6,476 bases of DNA from JBFILW01 sp041612005 (GTDB taxonomy: Bacteria > Gemmatimonadota > Gemmatimonadetes > Palauibacterales > Palauibacteraceae). This document shows positions 1 through 5,652 of the stretch, one piece after another. Numbering within the stretch: position 1 is the stretch's first letter; each line of letters starts with the position of its first letter. Under the pieces are notes generated by a model that saw only the letters and a program-made list of their open reading frames with translations, was not told the DNA's origin and ran no database searches. Where the stretch lies: positions 1-6,476 of the forward strand of contig JBFILW010000158.1 in NCBI GenBank assembly GCA_041612005.1. The letters run 5' to 3'. The position numbers and the translations under genes were made by a program.

Positions 1-125
1 CGAGCTCCCCGGATGACCGGCGCAGCTCGGTTGACCAGCGCCCGACTGGCCAGAAAGACACCGCCTCCGAATACCGCCAGCAGCAGAACGATGCTCAGGA
101 TTGTGGAGCGTCTGTGCTCAGCCAC
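1..125 (-). CDS. N-terminal fragment of an unidentified membrane-anchored protein
   Basis: This is the first 41 codons of a gene that runs off the left edge. The frame starts at a GTG (125-123) and stays open to base 1. An in-frame TAG lies 12 codons upstream of the GTG, so little N-terminal extension is possible. The start is basic (AEHRRS), and residues 9 to about 26 form one hydrophobic stretch (ILSIVLLLAVFGGGVFLA). After it come SRALVNRAAPVIRGA. This is the layout of a signal anchor or uncleaved signal peptide with the rest of the protein outside the cytoplasm; no AXA-type cleavage site is obvious. A weak GGACGG ribosome-binding-like stretch lies just upstream. The gene is co-oriented with carA and 74 bp downstream of it, so it may be cotranscribed. 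It does not resemble the start of carB. The family cannot be named from 41 residues. Confidence 0.6.
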   Translation of the reverse strand, partial: MAEHRRSTILSIVLLLAVFGGGVFLASRALVNRAAPVIRGA

Positions 126-128
126 GAC

Positions 129-169
129 ACCGTCCAGGGTTTGGGTCCGACGGTGAAGCTACCGTCCAG
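129..169. repeat. Spacer repeats downstream of carA: ACCGTCCAG direct repeat and a 6-bp hairpin
   Basis: The 74-bp gap between carA and the next gene contains ACCGTCCAG twice (129-137 and 161-169, 32 bp apart). An inverted GACGGT at 149-154 can pair with ACCGTC at 161-166 around a 6-nt loop. There is no T tract after it, so it is not a convincing intrinsic terminator. It may be a weak hairpin, a protein-binding cluster or chance. Confidence 0.3.
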
Positions 170-199
170 CGCGGAACGCTGTCAACCGGTTGCGATTGC

Positions 200-1312
200 T
201 TAAGTTGCGCTCATCGCTCCGACGAACTTCTCGAACAGGTAGCGGCTGTCGTGCGGGCCCGGGGCGGATTCGGGGTGGTACTGTACCGCGAACACCGGCC
301 TCTCCCGGTGCTCCAGTCCCTCGATCGTCCCGTCGTTCAAGTTGCGGTGCGTGACGCGGAGCGCTGAGGAGCCCGCAACCTCGCCGTCCGCTTCCTCGAC
401 AGCGAAACCGTGGTTCTGGGAGGTGATCTCGATCACGCCGGTGTCGAGATTCCGGACCGGGTGATTGCCGCCGTGGTGACCGTAGGGAAGCTTGAACGTG
501 CGGCCACCAAAGGTGCGGGCGAGAAGCTGGTGGCCAAGGCAGATCCCGAACACAGGCAGCCCGGCATCGCTCAAGCCGCGCAGGCGCTCTGTCGCTCCCG
601 GCACCGCCTCGGGATCGCCGGGCCCGTTCGAAACGAACACTCCGGTCGGCGCCAGCGCCAGCATCTCCTCGAGCGGGGTCGCGGCAGGCACGACCCGAAC
701 TCGAAAGCCCTCGCCGCGGATCAGCTCCAGGCTCTGCTGCTTAACACCGTAGTCAAGGCAGAGCACCAGCCCGAGATCATCGCCGATGGCTGCGAGCTCG
801 TACGCCTCCTCGATCGAGACGCGCGAGGCCAGGTCGCGGCCGGTCATCGAAGGCTCTTCGAGCAGTCGCGCGAGCGCGTCCTCCGTCGACACTTCGGCGG
901 GGCAGATCACGGCCCGCATCGCTCCCACCTCTCTGATACGGCGCGTGACCGCCCTCGTGTCGGCACCGACGATGGTCGCGATCGCGTGCTCGTCCAGGTA
1001 TGCAGAGAGAGACGTGTCGGCTCGCCACCCGGATGTAAAAGGCGACAGCTCCCGCACGACGAATCCGCCGATCCAAGGCCGGCGCGACTGCGCATCCGCC
1101 GCCGTGACCCCATAGTTCCCGACCATCGGAGCGGTCATCACCACGATCTGGCCGGAGTAAGACGGATCGGTGAGCACTTCCTGGTAACCGGTCATGTTCG
1201 TGGTAAACACGGCTTCGCCGCAGCCTCCCGATAGATCGCCGGCAAGCCAGCCGTTGAATTGGCTGCCGTCCTCGAGGAGCAGATAACCGCTCGGTCCTTG
1301 CGCGAGGCTCAC
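200..1312 (-). CDS. carA: Carbamoyl-phosphate synthetase small (glutaminase) subunit
   Basis: CarA hydrolyses glutamine and channels ammonia to CarB, which makes carbamoyl phosphate for pyrimidine and arginine synthesis in the cytoplasm. The N-terminal domain has the family pattern FTTNMTGYQEVLTDPSYSGQ (37-56), GNYG (66-69) and a GADTRAVTRRIRE segment (116-128). The C-terminal class I amidotransferase domain has SNGPGDP (228-234), the nucleophile elbow GICLGHQLLA with Cys258, SQNHGF (298-303), and QYHPES with His346 and Glu348. The Cys-His-Glu triad is therefore intact. At 370 residues it is normal length. The frame is open another 79 codons upstream, but that stretch is arginine- and serine-rich and overlaps the divergent gene. 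The GTG at 1312 was chosen because GGAAGG (1318-1323) lies 5 nt before it and it gives the usual CarA N-terminus. carB is not adjacent on the downstream side. No PyrR-type leader or pyrimidine attenuator is visible in the short upstream gap. Confidence 0.96.
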   Translation of the reverse strand: MSLAQGPSGYLLLEDGSQFNGWLAGDLSGGCGEAVFTTNMTGYQEVLTDPSYSGQIVVMTAPMVGNYGVTAADAQSRRPWIGGFVVRELSPFTSGWRADTSLSAYLDEHAIATIVGADTRAVTRRIREVGAMRAVICPAEVSTEDALARLLEEPSMTGRDLASRVSIEEAYELAAIGDDLGLVLCLDYGVKQQSLELIRGEGFRVRVVPAATPLEEMLALAPTGVFVSNGPGDPEAVPGATERLRGLSDAGLPVFGICLGHQLLARTFGGRTFKLPYGHHGGNHPVRNLDTGVIEITSQNHGFAVEEADGEVAGSSALRVTHRNLNDGTIEGLEHRERPVFAVQYHPESAPGPHDSRYLFEKFVGAMSAT

Positions 1313-1377
1313 GAGTACCTTCCGTTCTTGTCGGTGTTCATTCGACAGGTTGTCTTTTCTCGTACTCCATGTGATCC
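1313..1377. other. 65-bp divergent intergenic region between carA and the RNase H-like gene
   Basis: Both genes read outward from this gap, so it should carry or adjoin two promoters. No good -35/-10 pair was found on either strand. Short complementary pieces are present: TGTCG near 1330 with CGACA at 1343-1347, and GACA near 1344 with TGTC at 1351-1354. They could form small alternative hairpins but are not strong enough to call an operator. Confidence 0.35.
1318..1323 (-). promoter_or_regulatory. Ribosome binding site fixing the carA GTG start
   Basis: The minus strand reads GGAAGG, then 5 nt, then GTG at 1312-1310. This Shine-Dalgarno-like site supports the GTG start over the open upstream extension of the frame. 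Confidence 0.65.
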
Positions 1378-1989
1378 ATGGCCGGCAAGCGCGACACACT
1401 GATCTGGATCTTCGCCGATGAATCCTGCCTCGGAAACCAGTTCCGTGACTCCGCCAACCCCGGAGGAGCGGCCGGCATGATCGAGACGTTCGACTCCCGA
1501 CGCGGCTGGCGCCGAAGAGACTACTATCACTTCGACTCCGACACGACAAACAACCGCATGGCGATCATGTCCGCCATCCTCGGTCTGGAGATTCTCAAGC
1601 GGCCGAGCGATGTGGTCTTCACCTCCGATAGCCAGTACCTGATTCGCGGCATGACGGAGTGGATCCATCCCTGGGCGGCCCGCGGGTGGCGACGAAAGGG
1701 CGGTCCGATCGAAAACCTGGACTTGTGGCGCGAAGCCGCCGATGCCGCCGCTCGCCATCGGATCGAGTGGCGTTGGGTGCGGGGTCACGCCGACCACCCG
1801 AAGAACGAATACGCGAACTTGCTCGCTACGCGCACCGCGTCCGAGGGGAAGAGCTCGAAAGGGCTCGTGGAGTCGGGCTTTGCGGAGTGGATCGAAAAAC
1901 AAGTCGACAAGGGGCGTTTCACCGACTTCCTCGACGTGCCTTCGGAGGAACCGTTCAAGCCGAGCCGCCCGCCTCCTCCGGTCGACTGA
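1378..1989 (+). CDS. RNase H-like protein with altered catalytic residues
   Basis: The central 150 residues align by eye with RNase HI, which cuts RNA in RNA-DNA hybrids. Visible motifs are IFADESCLGN (11-20), TTNNRM (56-61), SDSQYLIRGMTEWI (83-96), GGPIENLDLW (108-117), and WRWVRGHADHPKNE (131-144). The first Asp (D14, like E. coli D10), D84 (like D70) and H137 (like H124) are kept. The position of catalytic E48 is Ala62 and that of D134 is Asn147. Six extra residues (QFRDSA) sit between the DESCLGN motif and PGG. A tail of about 50 residues (155-203) beyond the usual core contains a charged, probably helical segment and a proline-rich end. ATG 1378 is the earliest possible start, because an in-frame TGA precedes it at 1372; no clear ribosome-binding site is seen. 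Family membership is secure, but nuclease activity is doubtful from the residues seen. It could be a variant family with a different metal-binding arrangement or a non-catalytic hybrid-binding protein. Confidence 0.88.
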   Translation: MAGKRDTLIWIFADESCLGNQFRDSANPGGAAGMIETFDSRRGWRRRDYYHFDSDTTNNRMAIMSAILGLEILKRPSDVVFTSDSQYLIRGMTEWIHPWAARGWRRKGGPIENLDLWREAADAAARHRIEWRWVRGHADHPKNEYANLLATRTASEGKSSKGLVESGFAEWIEKQVDKGRFTDFLDVPSEEPFKPSRPPPPVD

Positions 1990-2008
1990 TGTCGCGCGAA
2001 ATCGGCGC

Positions 2009-2425
2009 CTAGTCGCCGGGATCCGTATCGTCGGCGTCCTGACCCGCACCCCCTGCCGGCGCAGCGGCGGGCGCGTCACCATCCTGCGCCGGTTGGCCGC
2101 CGATCGCCTCCGACTCGAGCACCGAGGTCGGGGCTTCCGGCACCTGGGCGCCGAACTCCCCGCGCAGAATGGACTCGGGGGCGCCGACGCTCCGGCTGGA
2201 CAGCACCGAGAGAACCAGGGCGACAAACATGAACACGCCCCCCCCAATCCAGGTCAGCCGCGTGAGGAGGCTCGCGGCCTGCCGGCCGCCGATGAAGGAG
2301 TCGGTGGAGGACGACGCCCCGCCAAACTCGGCCGCCAGGCCTCCGCCCTTCCCTGATTGCATCAGAATGATGACGATCAGCAGAAGAGCGATCAGGATCA
2401 TTATTACGAGCAGAAACCCGAACAT
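2009..2425 (-). CDS. secG: Preprotein translocase subunit SecG
   Basis: SecG is the small accessory subunit of the SecYEG channel in the inner membrane and aids SecA-driven export. The protein has two hydrophobic helices (about residues 2-22 and 57-76). They are joined by the diagnostic loop MQSGKGGGLAAEFGG (22-36) and a GGRQAASLLTRLTW stretch (46-59). From about residue 83 there is a low-complexity tail rich in Ala, Gly, Pro and Asp, ending in acidic residues, which makes it somewhat longer (138 aa) than E. coli SecG. Such tails vary and are probably cytoplasmic or disordered. The ATG at 2425 begins directly with the first helix. No strong Shine-Dalgarno is seen, and the 8-bp palindrome TACCGGTA lies at 2433-2440, just upstream. 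The gene follows tpiA after a 166-bp spacer containing a promoter and a terminator, so its expression may be partly uncoupled from the glycolytic genes. It converges on the RNase H-like gene with 19 bp between stops and no visible terminator. Confidence 0.93.
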   Translation of the reverse strand: MFGFLLVIMILIALLLIVIILMQSGKGGGLAAEFGGASSSTDSFIGGRQAASLLTRLTWIGGGVFMFVALVLSVLSSRSVGAPESILRGEFGAQVPEAPTSVLESEAIGGQPAQDGDAPAAAPAGGAGQDADDTDPGD

Positions 2426-2449
2426 GTATCGCTACCGGTACGCTAATGA

Positions 2450-2521
2450 GAAAAAGAGGCGCAGGCCGCACGGGCACGCGCCTCGAACGATCGCCGACGC
2501 CGTATTTCCGCAGCGTTCGAC
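2450..2521 (-). ncRNA. Candidate small RNA or secG leader between tpiA and secG
   Basis: A transcript starting about 7 nt after the TATTAT box would begin near 2521 and end in the T tract at 2451-2455, giving about 72 nt. It contains a perfect 7-bp inverted repeat, TCGAACG (2520-2514) with CGTTCGA (2489-2483), enclosing 24 nt in which GCTG and CGGC may pair. The 3' arm shares two bases with the terminator stem, so the two hairpins compete at their edge. No ATG-started peptide follows the AGGAGG at the predicted 5' end. It does not match tRNA or SRP RNA by eye. It could be a free small RNA or an attenuator-type leader for secG. The boundaries are inferred, not measured. Confidence 0.42.
2451..2484 (-). 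terminator. Intrinsic terminator upstream of secG
   Basis: Read on the minus strand, GAGGCGC (2484-2478) and GCGCCTC (2462-2456) form a perfect 7-bp stem around a 15-nt loop. One G-T pair can extend it inward. TTTTT (2455-2451) follows immediately. This is the standard Rho-independent form. It would end transcripts from tpiA and from the promoter at 2528-2557 before they reach secG, unless antiterminated. Confidence 0.75.
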
Positions 2522-2527
2522 CTCCTA

Positions 2528-2557
2528 ATAATAGATCCCGGCGCCATGGCGCGTCAA
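2528..2557 (-). promoter_or_regulatory. Near-consensus sigma-70 promoter in the tpiA-secG spacer
   Basis: The minus strand has TTGACG (2557-2552), an 18-bp spacer, and TATTAT (2533-2528). Each box matches five of six consensus bases, which stands out in such G+C-rich DNA. The expected start is near 2521. AGGAGG (2526-2521) directly follows the -10 box but has no start codon at a useful distance. The promoter faces secG, but the terminator at 2451-2484 lies between them. Confidence 0.6.
2541..2552. repeat. Perfect 12-bp palindrome GCGCCATGGCGC in the promoter spacer
   Basis: GCGCCATGGCGC is its own reverse complement. It lies between the -10 and -35 boxes of the spacer promoter and shares one base with the -35 box. 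That is where a dimeric repressor or activator operator could sit. A palindrome of this length is also expected once or twice by chance in a window this size. Confidence 0.4.
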
Positions 2558-2591
2558 CGCAGACGCCTATTGCCTGGCGGCCGGCCGAGAG

Positions 2592-3353
2592 CTACGCCGC
2601 GGAGCAGATCTGGCTGAAGCTGCCGGGATCGAGGCTGGCGCCGCCGACCAGAACCCCATCTACTCCCTCTGCCGCCATCAGCTTCTCGATGTTCGAGGGC
2701 TTTACGCTTCCGCCGTAGAGGATGATCGCCGCAGTCGCTGTCCCCTCGCCGGTGTGACCCGCGATCTCGGCCCGGATGATTGCGTGCGCCTCCGCCGCGT
2801 CCGAGGGCTCGGCGGTAAGGCCCGTGCCGATCGCCCACACCGGCTCGTAGGCGTAGCAGAGGCGGGAGGCCTGACCCAATTCGACCACGTCCAGAACGCC
2901 GGCGATCTGGCGAGCCAGAACGGCGTGAAGGTCGCCGGCTTCCCGCTCGTCGAGAGTCTCACCCACACACACGATCGGCCGCAGATCAGCCTCGAGCAGG
3001 CGGACCACCTTGTGCGCCACCATGCTGTCCGTGTCGCCGAACTCGCGCCTCCGCTCCGAGTGCCCGGCCAGGCCCCAGGTGGCTCCCGCGTCCGCCGCCA
3101 TCCCGGCCGAGATTGAGCCCGTATGCGCACCCTCGACCTCTTGATGTATGTCTTGGACTCCGACTCCGAGATCGGCGCGGGAGCCGAACGCTTCAACCAG
3201 CGCGACGAGGCTGATGGAAGGTGGACAGATCAACACGTCCCGGTCTTCGTGCGGCGCGTACTGCTCGACGAACCGACGCGCAAACTCCAGTGTTTCGGTC
3301 GGTCCCTTGTACATCTTCCAGTTTGCCGCGAATAGCGGCCGCCGGTCACTCAT
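2592..3353 (-). CDS. tpiA: Triose-phosphate isomerase
   Basis: This enzyme interconverts dihydroxyacetone phosphate and glyceraldehyde 3-phosphate in the cytoplasm, linking the two halves of glycolysis and gluconeogenesis. It is a TIM-barrel protein of 253 residues, the normal size. Catalytic residues are in place: Asn11 and Lys13 in NWKM, His98 in AGHSERR, and Glu170 in AYEPVWAIGTG with the flexible loop after it. Phosphate-binding segments YGGSVKPSN (213-221) and GVLVGGASL (233-241) are intact. The frame is open far upstream, through pgk in another frame. The ATG at 3353 was chosen because it gives the standard N-terminus (MSDRRPLFAANWKM). An AAGGA (3363-3367) lies 9 nt before it and overlaps the pgk stop codon, so translation is probably coupled to pgk. 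It is the last gene of the gap-pgk-tpiA group. Confidence 0.97.
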   Translation of the reverse strand: MSDRRPLFAANWKMYKGPTETLEFARRFVEQYAPHEDRDVLICPPSISLVALVEAFGSRADLGVGVQDIHQEVEGAHTGSISAGMAADAGATWGLAGHSERRREFGDTDSMVAHKVVRLLEADLRPIVCVGETLDEREAGDLHAVLARQIAGVLDVVELGQASRLCYAYEPVWAIGTGLTAEPSDAAEAHAIIRAEIAGHTGEGTATAAIILYGGSVKPSNIEKLMAAEGVDGVLVGGASLDPGSFSQICSAA

Positions 3354-3362
3354 TGTCTCTCG

Positions 3363-3367
3363 TCCTT
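3363..3367 (-). promoter_or_regulatory. tpiA ribosome binding site overlapping the pgk stop
   Basis: AAGGA on the minus strand ends 9 nt before the tpiA ATG and includes the last base of the pgk TGA. This arrangement favours translational coupling. Confidence 0.5.
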
Positions 3368-4569
3368 CATCCAACCTCGTCCAGCGCTTCGATTCCCGGT
3401 AGTGATCCGTGAGCCAGGTACTCCATAGCGGCACCTCCACCCGTGGACACGTGCGAGACGGCATCCGCGAGCCCGGCCTGATGAATCGCGCTCGCCGAGT
3501 CGCCGCCGCCGACGACGGTAAAGGCACCCGCGCCCGTAGCCTGTGCAGCGGCCCGCGCGATCTCGAACGTTCCCGCGGCGAACGCTGGCTCTTCGAACAT
3601 TCCCATCGGGCCGTTCCAGAAAAACGTGCGCGCTGCCTCGACCCCCTGCGCGTACTCGGAACGGGCGACGGTCCCGATGTCGAATGCGGCCTGGTCTCCG
3701 GGAATCCTGGTGGCGTCCACAACGGCGATATCGTCGCCCGTCGCATCCGGCGCGGGAGCAACGACCACGTCGACGGGAAGAACCAGGCGATCGCCCCCGC
3801 GCTCCATGAGCGCCCGCGCCTGGTCGAGCGCATCCTCTTCGACCAGCGACCTTCCCGTCGCATGGCCGGCCGCACGCAAAAAGGTGTTGGCCATGGCCCC
3901 GCCGATCAGCAACTTGTCGGCTCGCTCGAGGAAGAAGTCCAGCAGCGGAATCTTGTCCGCGATCTTGGCTCCGCCAAACGCGATCACGAACGGACGCGGC
4001 AGGTCGTCGGCACGCAGCGCTCCCAGCGCCTCCAGCTCTCGGCGGACCAGAAGCCCCGCAACCGCTGGACGCAAGAACTCCGTAACGCCCACGACAGATG
4101 CGTGCGCTCGGTGGGTCGAGCCGAAGGCATCGTTCACGAACAGATCGCCAAGCGCTGCGAAACGCCGCGCGAGCCCGGGGTCATTGCTGGTTTCCCCCGG
4201 CAGGAACCGCGTGTTCTCCAACAGCAGGATCTGGTCGTCGCCCAGGCTCCTGCTCGCATCGGCTGCTTCGTCCGAATCGGCAGCGGCGACAAACTGGACG
4301 TCGGTTCCGGTGAGATCAGCCAATAGCGAAGCCACCGGTCGCAGCGAGAAACGCGGATCGGGCTCCCCCTTGGGGCGCCCGAGATGCGAGAGAAGCACCG
4401 GACGCGCTCCAGCCGCCCTGAGCGCCCGGAGGGTCGGAATCGTGGCTCGGACGCGCGTGTCGTCCTGCACCGTCCCGTTCTCATCCAGCGGTACGTTGTA
4501 GTCGACACGCACGAGAGCGCGGCGGCCGGCAAGCTGCTCCGGCCTCAGGTCGGAAATGGACTGTTTCAT
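3367..4569 (-). CDS. pgk: Phosphoglycerate kinase
   Basis: Pgk transfers phosphate from 1,3-bisphosphoglycerate to ADP, making ATP and 3-phosphoglycerate in the cytoplasm. At 400 residues it is full length. N-domain substrate motifs are RVDYNVPLDENG (21-32), SHLGRPKG (61-68), LLLENTRFLPGE (115-126) and FVNDAFGSTHRAHAS (144-158). C-domain nucleotide motifs are IAFGGAKIADKI (196-207), GGAMANTFL (223-231), FFWNGPMGMFE (316-326), and TVVGGGDSASAI (351-362) with STGGGA (375-380). The usual GGAKVSDKI is GGAKIADKI here, a mild variant. The ATG at 4569 lies 10 nt after the gap stop. No strong Shine-Dalgarno is visible, so reinitiation after gap is likely. The product of Gap is the substrate of Pgk, which fits the gene order. 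Confidence 0.97.
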   Translation of the reverse strand: MKQSISDLRPEQLAGRRALVRVDYNVPLDENGTVQDDTRVRATIPTLRALRAAGARPVLLSHLGRPKGEPDPRFSLRPVASLLADLTGTDVQFVAAADSDEAADASRSLGDDQILLLENTRFLPGETSNDPGLARRFAALGDLFVNDAFGSTHRAHASVVGVTEFLRPAVAGLLVRRELEALGALRADDLPRPFVIAFGGAKIADKIPLLDFFLERADKLLIGGAMANTFLRAAGHATGRSLVEEDALDQARALMERGGDRLVLPVDVVVAPAPDATGDDIAVVDATRIPGDQAAFDIGTVARSEYAQGVEAARTFFWNGPMGMFEEPAFAAGTFEIARAAAQATGAGAFTVVGGGDSASAIHQAGLADAVSHVSTGGGAAMEYLAHGSLPGIEALDEVG

Positions 4570-4579
4570 CCGGATCGGG

Positions 4580-5608
4580 TCAGGCCGTCGCGTGCGCCGG
4601 TAGCCTCTCGGCCACGAAGTTCGCCAGGTCGACGCAACGGGCCGAATATCCGAACTCGTTATCGTACCACGAGATCACCTTGACCATCGAACCATCGATC
4701 ACAGCGGTCGAGAGACCGTCGATCACCGAGCTCGCGATGCCGCCGTTGAAGTCCACCGAGACCAGCGGCTCGTCACAGAACTCGAGAATGCCGTTCAGCT
4801 TCCCGTCGGCTTCCTCCCGAAAAGCTGCGTTGACCTCGTCTGCGGTCACCGTCTTGCCGAGGTCGGCAACCAGGTCGACGATCGACACGTTTGGTGTCGG
4901 AACCCGCATCGCCATGCCGTCGATCTTGCCGGCCACGGCGGGAATCACGAGGCCCGTCGCTTTCGCGGCTCCGGTGCTGGTGGGAATGATCGAGACAGCC
5001 GCGGCTCGCGCGCGACGGAGGTCCTTGTGCGGAAAATCGAGAATCCTCTGGTCGTTCGTGTAGCTGTGTATCGTGGTCATGAGGCCGCGCTCGAAGCCGA
5101 AGTGGTCGAGCAGTACCTTGACCGGCGGCGCAACGCAGTTCGTCGTACAGCTTGCGTTCGAGATCACGTCGTCCTTCTCCGGATTGTACACATCCTGATT
5201 CACTCCCAGGACAATCGTGACGTCCGGCTCCTTCGCAGGCGCGGTGATGATGACTTTCTCCGCCCCGGCCTTCAGGTGCATGGCCGCCTGCTCGCGGGCC
5301 CGGAACAGCCCGGTCGCCTCGAACACGATCCGTACGCCGAGCTCACTCCAGGGCAGCTCGGCCGGATTGCGCTCCGACAGCACCCTGATGCGCTTCCCGT
5401 TCACGATCAGATCGGAGCCGTCTACCTCTACCGTGCCGTCGAACCGCCCGTGCACCGAGTCGTAGCGCAGAAGGTGCCCAATCGTCTCGGCGTCAGTGAG
5501 GTCGTTTATCGCCACGAGCTCCAGATCGCCCCAGCCTGCTTTGTCGGCAGCGCGGACTATGCAACGTCCAATGCGCCCGAAACCGTTGATGGCAACTCGA
5601 ACGGACAT
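4580..5608 (-). CDS. gap: Glyceraldehyde-3-phosphate dehydrogenase, type I
   Basis: Gap oxidises and phosphorylates glyceraldehyde 3-phosphate to 1,3-bisphosphoglycerate with reduction of a nicotinamide cofactor, in the cytoplasm. The 342-residue protein has the Rossmann motif INGFGRIGR (7-15) and Asp36 in INDLTDAE, the position usually linked to NAD rather than NADP preference. The catalytic motif SNASCTTNC carries Cys154, and His181 follows in TTIHSYTNDQ. Phosphate sites PTSTGAAKA (209-217) and MRVPTPNVSIVDL (234-246) and the cofactor motif SWYDNEFGYS (313-322) are all present. The ATG at 5608 is supported by AAAGGAG five nucleotides upstream, the best ribosome-binding site in the window, fitting high expression. 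It lies 44 bp after comF; no clear promoter is seen in that gap. It is the first of three glycolytic genes in pathway order. Confidence 0.97.
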   Translation of the reverse strand: MSVRVAINGFGRIGRCIVRAADKAGWGDLELVAINDLTDAETIGHLLRYDSVHGRFDGTVEVDGSDLIVNGKRIRVLSERNPAELPWSELGVRIVFEATGLFRAREQAAMHLKAGAEKVIITAPAKEPDVTIVLGVNQDVYNPEKDDVISNASCTTNCVAPPVKVLLDHFGFERGLMTTIHSYTNDQRILDFPHKDLRRARAAAVSIIPTSTGAAKATGLVIPAVAGKIDGMAMRVPTPNVSIVDLVADLGKTVTADEVNAAFREEADGKLNGILEFCDEPLVSVDFNGGIASSVIDGLSTAVIDGSMVKVISWYDNEFGYSARCVDLANFVAERLPAHATA

Positions 5609-5613
5609 CTCTG

Positions 5614-5620
5614 CTCCTTT
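5614..5620 (-). promoter_or_regulatory. Strong gap ribosome binding site
   Basis: The minus strand reads AAAGGAG, 5 nt, then ATG. It fixes the gap start and suggests efficient translation. Confidence 0.75.
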
Positions 5621-5652
5621 GGTTTGATATTGCTTACCGGCGTCAGGAACCC

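Noticed and set aside
410..1234. 274-codon open frame on the plus strand opposite carA
   Set aside because: It is a shadow of carA in G+C-rich DNA. It is arginine- and histidine-rich with no recognisable motif, whereas the opposite strand encodes an intact CarA.
1328..1357. Plus-strand promoter starting TTGTCG before the RNase H-like gene
   Set aside because: At 17 bp downstream the sequence is TGTCTT, which is not an acceptable -10 box.
1313..1549. Upstream in-frame extension of carA by 79 codons
   Set aside because: The extra residues are an arginine-rich shadow of the divergent gene, and the GTG at 1312 has a good ribosome-binding site.
1990..2008. Bidirectional terminator between the converging RNase H-like gene and secG
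   Set aside because: The 19-bp gap has no stable G+C stem followed by a T run on either strand.
1309..2247. 312-codon minus-strand frame opposite the RNase H-like gene and overlapping secG
   Set aside because: Its composition is arginine- and serine-rich and it overlaps two better-supported genes; no family motif is seen.
2450..2520. tRNA in the tpiA-secG spacer, suggested by GTTCGA resembling a T loop
   Set aside because: The flanking bases do not form a 5-bp T stem and no acceptor or anticodon arm could be built.
2450..2520. Bacterial SRP (4.5S) RNA near secG
   Set aside because: The conserved GGAAGCAG-type apical motif is missing and the candidate transcript is too short.
3409..4326. 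305-codon open frame on the plus strand opposite pgk
   Set aside because: It lies wholly within pgk on the other strand and its product has basic low-complexity composition without domains.
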